This document shows, piece by piece, positions 1 through 7,453 of a stretch of DNA of 27,179 bases. The position numbers and the translations under genes are program-made. The stretch spans positions 1-27,179 of the forward strand of contig URLU01000006.1 in NCBI GenBank assembly GCA_900548765.1, read 5' to 3'. The stretch comes from an uncultured Lachnobacterium sp. (GTDB lineage Bacteria > Bacillota > Clostridia > Lachnospirales > Lachnospiraceae). Under the pieces are notes generated by a model, which worked only from the letters and a program-made list of their open reading frames with translations, did no database searches and had not been told where the DNA came from. How positions within the stretch are numbered: position 1 is the first letter of the stretch; every line of letters begins with the position of its first letter.

Positions 1-251
1 GCACGAAAAAGGAGCTGGCTGATATTATACCCAATACGATTACAGTTGTTTTTCAGAAAAGAATATGATCTGCTGCGGGGTTCCATTAAACTTGGAAACG
101 TAGATAACTACGCATATTTATTTACACTATCCGCGATTCGCTCCCGCAGTTGACTTCATATTTTTTCTGGAAAATACACTGTATATCAGCAGATTTACAC
201 AAACTTTAATGTGGGAAGTTGGGGTTTATAATTCACATATCTTTACAAGAC
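1..251. other. Left-edge region without a supported gene
   Basis: No convincing protein gene is visible here. On the plus strand two frames are open from the window edge, one ending at a TGA at 66-68 and one at a TGA at 151-153. On the minus strand an ATG at 84-86 opens a frame that runs off the edge, but it has no Shine-Dalgarno sequence. Any of these could be the tip of an outside gene, but none has a recognisable motif. What stands out is a nested set of inverted repeats at 54-169, described separately. No obvious U-tract terminator follows coaBC on the minus strand. Confidence 0.6.
54..169. ncRNA. Candidate structured RNA or palindromic element
   Basis: Bases 54-68 pair with 156-169 to give 14 base pairs interrupted only by a bulged G at 61. 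After a small internal loop, CTGCGGG (73-79) pairs with CCCGCAG (143-149). Inside lie two hairpins, TTCC (81-84) with GGAA (94-97), and CGTAG (99-103) with CTACG (108-112) around a 4-base loop. A weaker GCG/CGC pair sits at 133-141. Such a closing stem plus multi-branch core is typical of structured RNAs, but I do not recognise the family. The strand is undecided because nearly all pairs are Watson-Crick, and no U-tract follows either end. It could also be a repeated palindromic DNA element. Confidence 0.4.
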
Positions 252-1448
252 TTATTGTATGCAGCTCATTATCTCGTCTAAAATAGCGTCTGCGACTTCC
301 ACCTTAGACATTATGTCCAATTCCTTACAGCCATCCGTAGTTATGATAGTCACTACATTTGTGTCTGTACCGAAGCCCGCACCTTTTACCTTTAGGTTAT
401 TGGCTACTATCATGTCCACGTTTTTCTTTGCAAGCTTTGCTCTTGAGTTTTCCAGCATATTTTCTGTCTCCATGGAGAATCCACAAATAAACTGTTCTGC
501 CCGCTTGTGCCCACCTAGATATTTTAATATATCCTGGGTGCGCTCTAGTGTGATGACTGATTCCTCGTCATCCTTTTTCTTAATCTTTTCATCCGATGGG
601 TTAACCGGACGATAATCTGCTACTGCCGCTGCTTTGATGATGATATCCTGCTCCGGGGCTCTGGCTATCACTTCTCCAGCCATATCCTCCGCTGATATAA
701 CTGGTACTACATTTACAAACATTGGCGGCTCTATTGCTGTCGGTCCTGTGACAAGTGTCACCTCTGCGCCTCGCCGCATGGCATTTTCTGCCAGCGCATA
801 GCCCATCTTACCAGTGGAATGGTTGGTGATATAGCGCACCGGGTCTATCTTTTCCTGGGTTGGTCCTGCTGTTATTAGAACCTTTTTGCCCGCCATGTCC
901 TTTTCCCTTGCTATAGTTCTGAGGATATACTTAAGCAGAGTCTCCGGCTCCGGCATCTTGCCTGCTCCTGTATCGCCACAGGCAAGATAACCACTAGCTG
1001 GATTTATAATTTCATAACCGTACTTTTCAAGGATTTTGAGGTTATCCTGCAATATAGGATTTTCAAACATATTAGTGTTCATGGCTGGCGATATAAGCTT
1101 CGGACATTTGCTTGCCATAATTGTTGTGGTGAGCATATCATCTGCTATCCCATGGGCTATCTTGCCAATTACGTTTGCTGATGCCGGTGCCACCATAAAT
1201 ATATCTGCTCTTTTTGCCAGTGCTACATGCTCCACATTGAACTGGAAATTTCTGTCAAAGGTGTCTATCAGGCACTTATTTCCTGTCAATGTCTCAAATG
1301 TGATTGGGGTGATAAAATTAGTTGCATTTTTTGTCATTATGACATTTACATCTGCATGCAATTTCACCAAAGCACTTGCAAGATTTGCAATTTTATAAGC
1401 CGCAATACTTCCTGTTACTCCTAAGACAACTGTTTTTCCTTTTAACAT
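252..1448 (-). CDS. coaBC: Bifunctional phosphopantothenoylcysteine decarboxylase / phosphopantothenate-cysteine ligase
   Basis: CoaBC joins cysteine to 4'-phosphopantothenate and decarboxylates the product to 4'-phosphopantetheine, two steps of coenzyme A synthesis in the cytoplasm. The 398 residues match the usual full-length fusion. The N-terminal flavoprotein half (about 1-180) shows the catalytic His74 in NVEHVA, the PAMNTNMF substrate motif at 121-128 and the flap cysteine Cys157 in ACGDTGAGKMPEP. The C-terminal ligase half begins near 188 with KKVLITAGPT, then ITNHSTGKMG (207-216), AAVADYRP (274-281) and the lysine motif KIKKK (288-292). GAGGT upstream of the ATG supports the start. 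It lies 39 bp after the P1 peptidase and is the last gene of the panT operon. Confidence 0.97.
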   Translation of the reverse strand: MLKGKTVVLGVTGSIAAYKIANLASALVKLHADVNVIMTKNATNFITPITFETLTGNKCLIDTFDRNFQFNVEHVALAKRADIFMVAPASANVIGKIAHGIADDMLTTTIMASKCPKLISPAMNTNMFENPILQDNLKILEKYGYEIINPASGYLACGDTGAGKMPEPETLLKYILRTIAREKDMAGKKVLITAGPTQEKIDPVRYITNHSTGKMGYALAENAMRRGAEVTLVTGPTAIEPPMFVNVVPVISAEDMAGEVIARAPEQDIIIKAAAVADYRPVNPSDEKIKKKDDEESVITLERTQDILKYLGGHKRAEQFICGFSMETENMLENSRAKLAKKNVDMIVANNLKVKGAGFGTDTNVVTIITTDGCKELDIMSKVEVADAILDEIMSCIQ

Positions 1449-1487
1449 GTTTCTACCTCGATTAATACTAAATTAAAATTTTTCAGG

Positions 1488-2453
1488 TCACTGCAAATCC
1501 CTGACTGCCTTAACTCCTGCCAGGCTTTCTGCTGCCTGACAGCCACGTCCGATGGCTTTTCCCATGACATATGCTGCAAGTGAACCCACCAGATTAATAT
1601 CCGCTTCAAATCCACCTGTAGATACTGCGTATATACTGTCTCCGTCCATCATGGTATGCACCGGGCGGATTGCTCTGGCATAGCCATTGTGTGCCATGGA
1701 TGCTATTTTGTTAAGCTCGCTTTTACCAAACCTCGCATTTGTTACAATAATACCTATTGTGGTATTGGTACGCTCCCTGACAGCCAGCATCATCCTAGCT
1801 GCGTCTTCAAAAAAGGCAAGCTCATCATTTACCAAACTGCCATCCGGATTAAGACAGCCTGCAATGACCTGATTAGTCTCTATATCATAGATGTCTCCAC
1901 AGGCATTTACCACAACCATAGCACCAACCTTAAGCCCTTCAAGCTCGACTGCATAAGTTCCTATACCGCCCTTCATGCAGCTTTCCGGTCCGCGGTATTT
2001 TCCAACTGTGGCACCCATTCCAGCTCCATGATTTCCATTCTGCACAGATGAATAGCTGGCATTTTCACAGGCCTTTTTAGCCATCTCCCTGTCTGGTCTG
2101 CTCTTTGGATTTCCTATTCCCAAATCAAATATATCTGACTGGCACACAAGGGGCACCTTAGTAATTCCTACATCAAGCCCTATCCCCCTGTCCTCCAGAT
2201 ATTCCATTACCCCGCCGGCTGCATCCAGGGCGAAAGCTGAACCCCCGCCTAAGATGACTGCATGCAAGCCTTTACAATCTGCTGTCGGATTAAGAAGTGG
2301 TGTCTCTCTGGATGCCGGTCCTCCACCTCTTATATCAAGTCCTGTCGGCGACTGTTTGTCCATGAGCATTACTGTAATTCCAGTTATTCCCTCTGGATCC
2401 TCTGCCTGGCCTACCTTAAAGCCACCCACTTCCATAAAATCTATTTCTTTCAT
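1488..2453 (-). CDS. P1 family (DmpA/BapA-like) aminopeptidase
   Basis: This 321-residue protein belongs to the self-processing P1 peptidase family, N-terminal nucleophile enzymes that include DmpA (L-aminopeptidase / D-Ala-esterase) and the beta-peptidyl aminopeptidases that release N-terminal beta-alanine. Family landmarks are the glycine-rich ILGGGSAFALDAAGGV (67-82), NGNHGAGMGATVGK (139-152) and the NTTIGIIVTNA segment (230-240). By family analogy the chain is cut there, freeing Thr232 as the catalytic N-terminus. AIRPVHTMMDGDSIYAVSTGG (261-281) is also typical. No signal peptide is seen, so it is probably cytoplasmic. It sits between panT and coaBC, with gaps of 40 and 39 bp, so a role near pantothenate or beta-alanine is suggested by context only; the true substrate is unknown. 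An AGGAAG ribosome site supports the start. Confidence 0.88.
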   Translation of the reverse strand: MKEIDFMEVGGFKVGQAEDPEGITGITVMLMDKQSPTGLDIRGGGPASRETPLLNPTADCKGLHAVILGGGSAFALDAAGGVMEYLEDRGIGLDVGITKVPLVCQSDIFDLGIGNPKSRPDREMAKKACENASYSSVQNGNHGAGMGATVGKYRGPESCMKGGIGTYAVELEGLKVGAMVVVNACGDIYDIETNQVIAGCLNPDGSLVNDELAFFEDAARMMLAVRERTNTTIGIIVTNARFGKSELNKIASMAHNGYARAIRPVHTMMDGDSIYAVSTGGFEADINLVGSLAAYVMGKAIGRGCQAAESLAGVKAVRDLQ

Positions 2454-2493
2454 ATAACTACTTCCTGTATACCTAATAATCTAAATTTATTAA

Positions 2494-3135
2494 TTATTGC
2501 TTGTTTACTGTATGTAAAAGTGCATTGCAGATTGCTGATGCTATGATAAGACAGGCAAAAGCCTCTACCACTGCATTTACACCTACAGATGCAAGTACTA
2601 TTCCAAAGCTCTTTAAAAATCCACTGTTTGTGATAAATCCGTATACCTGTGGCTGAGTCTTTGCCATGTAATCTCCCATAAAAATAACAAAAAAACTCAG
2701 ATACAAAATAGTATTTGTGATTGGTGCAAGCAGACATGCAACAGATGTATTGATGCTTCTTCTCTTGCTCACCTTATTTAATGCCTTATAGGCAAGTGCA
2801 GGAACAAGTCCCACAAAAAGTCTCGGCACAACTGCTGTTACAATTGCCTGTACTGGCATAATTGTAAGAATCGCCATTCCTGTCGGCTGCAATACACTGG
2901 TCAGTCCAAATACAAGGCCTAAAAACAAGCCAGCCTTATAGCCTAATACTACTGCACCTACTGCTACCGGTACTACAAGCAGGGTAATCGGCATAACCCC
3001 TATATAAAAATAACCCAGTGGTGTGTACGCCATCACTAATAGTACCGCTGTGAGGAGCGCAAGCTCTGTCATAAACTTTACGTCTACCTTACTCTTACCC
3101 TTCACCTTTAGATTTTGTGTCTGTGTGTAATCCAT
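2494..3135 (-). CDS. panT: ECF transporter S component, probable pantothenate-specific PanT
   Basis: A 213-residue, very hydrophobic protein with about six membrane helices after a polar, lysine-containing N-terminus (1-22). It resembles the substrate-binding S components of energy-coupling factor vitamin transporters, which work with a shared EcfA/A'/T module encoded elsewhere. The run TPLGYFYIGVMPITLLVVPV and the later GLVFGLTSVLQPTG look like the group annotated as PanT in Clostridia. The pantothenate assignment rests on that resemblance, recalled rather than searched, and on being first in the operon with coaBC. The frame is open to a TTG two codons upstream, but AGGAGG at 3145-3150 lies 9 bases from the ATG at 3133-3135, so I choose the ATG. 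Riboflavin, folate or another vitamin remains possible. Confidence 0.75.
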   Translation of the reverse strand: MDYTQTQNLKVKGKSKVDVKFMTELALLTAVLLVMAYTPLGYFYIGVMPITLLVVPVAVGAVVLGYKAGLFLGLVFGLTSVLQPTGMAILTIMPVQAIVTAVVPRLFVGLVPALAYKALNKVSKRRSINTSVACLLAPITNTILYLSFFVIFMGDYMAKTQPQVYGFITNSGFLKSFGIVLASVGVNAVVEAFACLIIASAICNALLHTVNKQ

Positions 3136-3218
3136 ATTCAATTTCCTCCTACTCCCGTTTCTCTCCAGAATACGGTGTTTTTATATTTAGCTCTGCTTTC
3201 TACTATTCTTATCTTTGG

Positions 3219-3250
3219 GGAATCACCTCCTGGTTAAAGGTCAGTGTTCC
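3219..3250 (-). promoter_or_regulatory. Hairpin in panT leader burying a perfect Shine-Dalgarno sequence
   Basis: In the roughly 140-base leader of panT, GGAACAC and GTG-A-TTCC pair around an inner CCU/AGG hairpin. The right arm contains AGGAGGTGAT, an almost complete anti-16S match (AGGAGG is complementary to 3226-3231). No AUG, GUG or UUG stands at a usable distance after it, and panT has its own ribosome site some 80 bases downstream. It may be a cis-acting leader element, or the remnant of a leader ORF. I did not recognise a known riboswitch. Confidence 0.35.
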
Positions 3251-3275
3251 TTAATTGACAAAAATATAACAAAGT

Positions 3276-3317
3276 CTGTATTGATTATACTATTGGTGTG
3301 GCACTAAATCAATACAG
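3276..3317 (-). promoter_or_regulatory. panT operon promoter bracketed by an 11-bp inverted repeat
   Basis: On the minus strand TTGATT (complement of 3307-3312), a 17-base spacer and a perfect TATAAT (complement of 3284-3289) form a good vegetative promoter. A perfect inverted repeat, CTGTATTGATT at 3276-3286 and AATCAATACAG at 3307-3317 with 20 bases between, overlaps both hexamers. Transcription should start near 3277, so the repeat cannot act as an RNA hairpin; it is placed like a repressor operator. The regulator is unknown. Confidence 0.7.
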
Positions 3318-3349
3318 AAAAAAAGGACAAATCCGAAGATTTGTCCTTT
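3318..3349 (-). terminator. Intrinsic terminator of the thl-etfA operon
   Basis: Twenty-two bases after the etfA stop, a perfect 12-bp stem (3322-3333 with 3338-3349) is closed by a UUCG tetraloop on the minus strand. It is followed by a run of seven Us (complement of 3318-3324, partly within the stem). The C(UUCG)G loop is an exceptionally stable form. It lies directly upstream of the panT promoter and insulates the two operons. Confidence 0.95.
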
Positions 3350-3371
3350 AAATATGCTTTTTATTACAGGA

Positions 3372-4421
3372 TTACTCAGCCTTTGCTGCCTTTAAAGCCT
3401 CAACAAGCTGTGGAACAATCTTGTTTAAGTCTCCTACCAAGCCATAATCAGCCACGTCGAAGATTGGTGCATCCTCATCCTTATTGATTGCGATGATAAG
3501 ATCTGACTCTTCCATACCAGCTACGTGCTGGATTGCTCCAGAAATACCTACTGCGAAGTAAATCTGTGGACGTACAGTCTTTCCTGTCTGTCCTACCTGA
3601 TAATCTGCTGGTAACCAGCCATTCTCTACAACAGCACGAGAGCATGATACCATACCACCATTGAAGCATGAAGCTAAGTCACGAAGCATCTCGAAGTTCT
3701 CTGCGCTTCCAACTCCACGTCCACCAGATACAAGAACCTTTGCGTCCATGATGTTCTCTACGTTTCCAACTGCCTTTACTACGTTTAAAATCTCAACGTA
3801 ACGATTGTTCTCCTCAAGTGTTGGGTTGAACTCAATAACCTCTGCCTTACGTCCAGCCTCTTTTGGAAGCTTCTGCATAACACCAGGACGAACTGTAGCC
3901 ATCTGTGGACGGTTGTCTGGACATGCAATTGTAGCGATTGTGTTTCCACCGAATGCAGGACGAGTCATAAGAAGCTGATTGTGCTTCTGCTCACTCTCTT
4001 TTCCCGGTACAGCTACGAGTGGGAAATCCCCAATCTCAAGCTTTGTACAGTCAGCTGTAAGTCCTGTTGCAACTCTTGCTGAAACTGTTGGTCCTAAATC
4101 ACGACCGATTGCTGTTGCACCTACTAATAATATTTCTGGCTTGTACTCTTCAACTACAGATACAAGTGCCTGTGCGTATGGCTCTGTTCTATATGTCTCT
4201 AATGCTGGATTATCAACAACGATAACCTTGTCTGCTCCGTACTCACCTAACTCATCAGCTAATCCTTTTACGTTAGATCCAAGGAGTACTGCAGTAACCT
4301 CTGTATTTAAGTCTGCTGCTAATTCTTTAGCTTTTCCGATTAACTCGAAGGCAATATCGCTAAGCTTATTGTCTACCTGCTGTGCGTAGATATATACGCC
4401 CTTATATTCTTCTAAACCCAT
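3372..4421 (-). CDS. etfA: Electron transfer flavoprotein alpha subunit (bifurcating Bcd-Etf complex)
   Basis: EtfA pairs with EtfB to carry electrons to or from butyryl-CoA dehydrogenase. In clostridial Bcd-Etf complexes this couples NADH oxidation to crotonyl-CoA and ferredoxin reduction. The C-terminal FAD domain is clear: SGGRGVGS (232-239), SRAVVENGWLPADYQVGQTGKTV (about 260-283), GISGAIQH (292-299) and INKDEDAPIFDVADYGLVGD. The frame is open five codons further to an ATG at 4434-4436 that overlaps the etfB stop. However, GGAGG lies 8 bases before the ATG at 4419-4421, while the upstream ATG has only a weak site, so I choose the shorter 349-residue form. It is the last gene of the operon, 14 bases after etfB, with a terminator close behind. 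Confidence 0.96.
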   Translation of the reverse strand: MGLEEYKGVYIYAQQVDNKLSDIAFELIGKAKELAADLNTEVTAVLLGSNVKGLADELGEYGADKVIVVDNPALETYRTEPYAQALVSVVEEYKPEILLVGATAIGRDLGPTVSARVATGLTADCTKLEIGDFPLVAVPGKESEQKHNQLLMTRPAFGGNTIATIACPDNRPQMATVRPGVMQKLPKEAGRKAEVIEFNPTLEENNRYVEILNVVKAVGNVENIMDAKVLVSGGRGVGSAENFEMLRDLASCFNGGMVSCSRAVVENGWLPADYQVGQTGKTVRPQIYFAVGISGAIQHVAGMEESDLIIAINKDEDAPIFDVADYGLVGDLNKIVPQLVEALKAAKAE

Positions 4422-4435
4422 TTTTGGTTCCTCCA

Positions 4436-5218
4436 TTAAATGATGTGTTTCTCTTTGAATTTCTCCATAAGGTAATTAACTGACTCTGCTGGGTCAAGGT
4501 TAACTTTCTCTCCTGCTCCCTTTGGCACCTTGTCAGAAGCCTTTGCAATCTTTGTTGGAGAACCCTTAAGTCCAATGTTTGCATCATCAAGATCTGTAAG
4601 ATCAGCTCTGCCCCATACAGTAATTTCCTTGTCGCATGCATCGAAAATTCCGCCTGGTGTCATGTATCTTGGCTCATTTAACTCTGAAAGAGCTGTGATA
4701 AGAACTGGCATCTTAGCCTTAATCTCATGATATCTGTCCTCATACTGACGCTTAACAACTACTGAGTCTCCCTCAACCTTGATGTCCTCAGCGTATGAGA
4801 TAACTGGAAGTCCAAGATGAACTGCAATCTGTGGTCCAACCTGTGCTGTATCTCCGTCGATAGCCTGACGTCCTGTGATTACGATATCATAATCAAGCTT
4901 CTTAAGTGCTGCTGCAACTGTGCTTGATGTAGCCCATGTATCAGCTCCACCTAATACTCTGTCTGTAACGAGAACTGCTTCATCAGCTCCCATAGCTAAT
5001 GCTTCACGAAGAACTGCATCTGCCTTTGGAAGTCCCATAGTTACAACTGTAACCTTTGCTCCTGTCTCATCTTTGATTCTAAGTGCTGCCTCAAGACCTG
5101 CTTTATCATCAGGATTCATGATTGCAAGCATTGATGCTCTATCAAGTGTTCCGTCTGGGTTGAACTTAACTCCACCCTTTGTATCAGGAACCTGTTTAAT
5201 ACATACTACGATATTCAT
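4436..5218 (-). CDS. etfB: Electron transfer flavoprotein beta subunit (bifurcating Bcd-Etf complex)
   Basis: The 260-residue partner of EtfA. It starts MNIVVCIKQVPDT, the typical EtfB opening, and carries the nucleotide-binding signature GRQAIDGDTAQVGPQ (116-130). In clostridial bifurcating Etfs this subunit is known to hold a second FAD (the bifurcating one) instead of AMP. The placement directly after bcd and before etfA, in an NADH-linked fermentative operon, makes the bifurcating type likely, though the sequence alone does not prove it. AAGGAG nine bases before the ATG supports the start. Confidence 0.96.
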   Translation of the reverse strand: MNIVVCIKQVPDTKGGVKFNPDGTLDRASMLAIMNPDDKAGLEAALRIKDETGAKVTVVTMGLPKADAVLREALAMGADEAVLVTDRVLGGADTWATSSTVAAALKKLDYDIVITGRQAIDGDTAQVGPQIAVHLGLPVISYAEDIKVEGDSVVVKRQYEDRYHEIKAKMPVLITALSELNEPRYMTPGGIFDACDKEITVWGRADLTDLDDANIGLKGSPTKIAKASDKVPKGAGEKVNLDPAESVNYLMEKFKEKHII

Positions 5219-5257
5219 GTATTTTTTCTCCTTTTATTATCAAATCTTAATGCTTAA

Positions 5258-6427
5258 TTACTTAAGTAATGCTCCTGAAATAACCATACGCTGAACCTCT
5301 GAAGTTCCCTCGTAAATCTCTGTAATCTTAGCATCTCTCATCATACGCTCTACATCGTACTCACGAATGTATCCATATCCACCAAAGAGCTGTACGCACT
5401 TAGTAGTAACATTCATAGCTGTCTCTGCAGCGAAAAGCTTTGCCATAGCAGCTTCAACTGAGTATGAAACTCTTGCTCCGTTAGCGAACTCCTGCTTCTT
5501 CATAGCAGCCTTGTATACTAACATCTTAGCAGCCTCAATCTCTGTAGCAAGGTTTGCTAACTGGAACTGTGTATTCTGCTGAGCTGCGATTGTACGTCCG
5601 AACTGTTTTCTCTCTTTTGTATATTCTACAGTTCTCTCTAAAGCACCCTCTGCAATACCAAGTGCCTGAGCTGCGATTCCGATACGTCCACCATCAAGTG
5701 TGTGCATAGCAATTGGGAATCCCTTTCCCTCTACTCCAAGTAAAGCATCCTTTGGAATTCTGCAATCCTCAAAAATAAGCTCATATGTAGAAGAACCACG
5801 AATACCCATCTTCTTCTCTTTTGTTCCGAATGAGAATCCTGGAGCACCCTTCTCTACGATGAATGCTGAGAAGTTCTTCTTCTTACGTCCACGCTTATCC
5901 TCTGTGATAGAAGTGATAGCGATAACGATATATACATCTGCAACTTTACCATTTGTGATGAAACACTTAGATCCGTTAAGAACCCACTCGTCTCCGTCCA
6001 AAACAGCCTTTGTCTGAGCACCCTGAGCATCTGTACCAGCTCCTGGCTCTGTTAATGCGAAAGCACCAAGCTTCTTACCTGTAGCAAGGTCTTTTACATA
6101 TTTCTGCTTCTGATCTTCTGTTCCGTATGTCATAATTGGATCTACGCAAAGTGAAGTATGAGCTGAAACAATAACACCTGTTGTTCCACATACCTTTGAA
6201 AGCTCCTCTACACACATTACGTATGTGAGAGCGTCACATCCCTGTCCGCCGTACTCCTTTGGTACTGGGATTCCCATAAATCCATATTTTCCCATCTTTG
6301 CAACTGTCTCTGCTGGGAACTGCTCTGTCTCGTCAGTTTCCTGTGCAAGAGGTTTTACTTCTGTCTCTGCAAACTGTTTGAATAAGTCGCGAGCCATCTC
6401 ATGTTTCTTGTCTAAAGTAAAATCCAT
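5258..6427 (-). CDS. bcd: Butyryl-CoA dehydrogenase (acyl-CoA dehydrogenase family)
   Basis: Bcd reduces crotonyl-CoA to butyryl-CoA with FAD, working with EtfAB. The three acyl-CoA dehydrogenase domains are present. Landmarks are ALTEPGAGTDAQG (124-136), FITNGKVADVY (156-166), ERKQFGRTIAAQQ (272-284), LFGGYGYIREYDVERMMRDAKI (347-368) and EIYEGTSEVQR (370-380), in which Glu373 should be the catalytic base. At 389 residues it is about ten longer than common clostridial Bcds. The excess lies in a basic surface segment, TEDKRGRKKKN at about 175-185, between two strands of the middle beta domain. AAGGAG seven bases from the ATG supports the start. The gene follows hbd by 44 bp and precedes etfB by 39 bp. 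Confidence 0.97.
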   Translation of the reverse strand: MDFTLDKKHEMARDLFKQFAETEVKPLAQETDETEQFPAETVAKMGKYGFMGIPVPKEYGGQGCDALTYVMCVEELSKVCGTTGVIVSAHTSLCVDPIMTYGTEDQKQKYVKDLATGKKLGAFALTEPGAGTDAQGAQTKAVLDGDEWVLNGSKCFITNGKVADVYIVIAITSITEDKRGRKKKNFSAFIVEKGAPGFSFGTKEKKMGIRGSSTYELIFEDCRIPKDALLGVEGKGFPIAMHTLDGGRIGIAAQALGIAEGALERTVEYTKERKQFGRTIAAQQNTQFQLANLATEIEAAKMLVYKAAMKKQEFANGARVSYSVEAAMAKLFAAETAMNVTTKCVQLFGGYGYIREYDVERMMRDAKITEIYEGTSEVQRMVISGALLK

Positions 6428-6471
6428 GATTATTCTCCTTGAAATTATAATATTTTATGGTTTTATCGCTG

Positions 6472-7344
6472 CTACTGTGCGTCTACTGGTGTCTTTGTGC
6501 GGTCTGCGTTGTATACGTAGAATCCCTTACCACTCTTAACACCAAGGTTTCCACCACGTACCATCTTACGAATAAGTGGACATGCACGATACTTGCTGTC
6601 CCCTGTCTCGTTGTAAAGAACATCCATGATAGCGAGGCAGATGTCTAATCCGATGAAATCTCCTAACTCAAGTGGTCCCATTGGATGGTTAGCACCAAGC
6701 TTCATAGCTGTGTCGATACCAGCGATGTCTGAAACACCTTCCATCTTGATGAAAGCGGCTTCATTAATCATTGGAATAAGGATACGGTTTACTACGAAAC
6801 CAGCAGCCTCATTAACCTGAACTGGTGTCTTTCCGATTTCTTCTGCAATCTTCTTAATTGCATCAACAGTCTCTGCTGGTGTGTTAACACCTGCGATAAC
6901 CTCGATGAGTTTCATTCTATCTGCTGGATTGAAGAAATGCATACCAATCATTGGACGTGTTAAGCCATTTCCAATCTCTGTGATAGAAAGTGATGATGTA
7001 TTTGATGCGAAGATACACTCTGGCTTAGCAATCTTGTCTAACTCAGAGAATGTTGTCTTCTTTACTTCCATATTCTCAAAAGCAGCCTCAACGATAAGAT
7101 CTGCATCTTTACATAAATCTTCTTTTAAACCTGGTGTGATTTTTGCAAGGATTCCATCAACAGTCTCCTGTGTCATTTTTCCTTTTTCAACAAGTCTTGC
7201 ATAACCTTTAGCAATCTTGTCTTTTCCACCCTGAGCCCACTCCTGCTTGATATCGCAGAGTGCAACCTCATATCCTTCTGTCTGGGCAAATGCTTTAGCA
7301 ATACCCTGTCCCATTGTTCCGGCTCCAATTACTCCAACCTTCAT
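6472..7344 (-). CDS. hbd: 3-hydroxybutyryl-CoA dehydrogenase
   Basis: Hbd reduces acetoacetyl-CoA to (S)-3-hydroxybutyryl-CoA in the butyrate route. The N-terminal Rossmann fold has GVIGAGTMGQGIA (4-16). The active-site region shows NTSSLS (115-120), GMHFFNP with His136, and Glu148 in KLIEVI, the expected His-Glu pair. NEAAGFVVNRIL (178-189) and HPMGPLELGDFIGLD (220-234) are typical. The 290 residues are slightly above the usual 282. AGGAGG eight bases from the ATG gives a strong start. It lies 109 bp after thl, the longest gap in the operon, which holds a hairpin. A crotonase gene, often found beside hbd, is not present here. Confidence 0.97.
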   Translation of the reverse strand: MKVGVIGAGTMGQGIAKAFAQTEGYEVALCDIKQEWAQGGKDKIAKGYARLVEKGKMTQETVDGILAKITPGLKEDLCKDADLIVEAAFENMEVKKTTFSELDKIAKPECIFASNTSSLSITEIGNGLTRPMIGMHFFNPADRMKLIEVIAGVNTPAETVDAIKKIAEEIGKTPVQVNEAAGFVVNRILIPMINEAAFIKMEGVSDIAGIDTAMKLGANHPMGPLELGDFIGLDICLAIMDVLYNETGDSKYRACPLIRKMVRGGNLGVKSGKGFYVYNADRTKTPVDAQ

Positions 7345-7412
7345 CGTTCATTCCTCCTAGAATTGAATTTAAATATAATGCACCATTACGGCACATAAAT
7401 AAACCATATCAA

Positions 7413-7431
7413 GGGGATGCCCAGCATCCCC
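7413..7431 (-). other. Intergenic hairpin between thl and hbd
   Basis: GGGGATGC (7413-7420) and GCATCCCC (7424-7431) form a perfect 8-bp GC-rich stem with a 3-base loop, just after the thl stop. On the minus strand it is followed by UUGAUAUGG and not by a U-tract, so it is a poor terminator. A partial terminator, a 3'-end stabiliser or a processing site that sets thl mRNA above the rest of the operon are the likely roles. Confidence 0.7.
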
Positions 7432-7453
7432 TCTTAATTAAAGCTTTAAGAAA

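Noticed and set aside
1..153. Plus-strand protein tail ending at 151-153
   Set aside because: Fifty open codons at a window edge with no family motif, and they coincide with the strong nested inverted repeat.
3255..3260. TTGACA on the plus strand in the panT leader
   Set aside because: No -10 hexamer at 16-18 bases and no plus-strand gene follows; the minus-strand promoter explains the region better.
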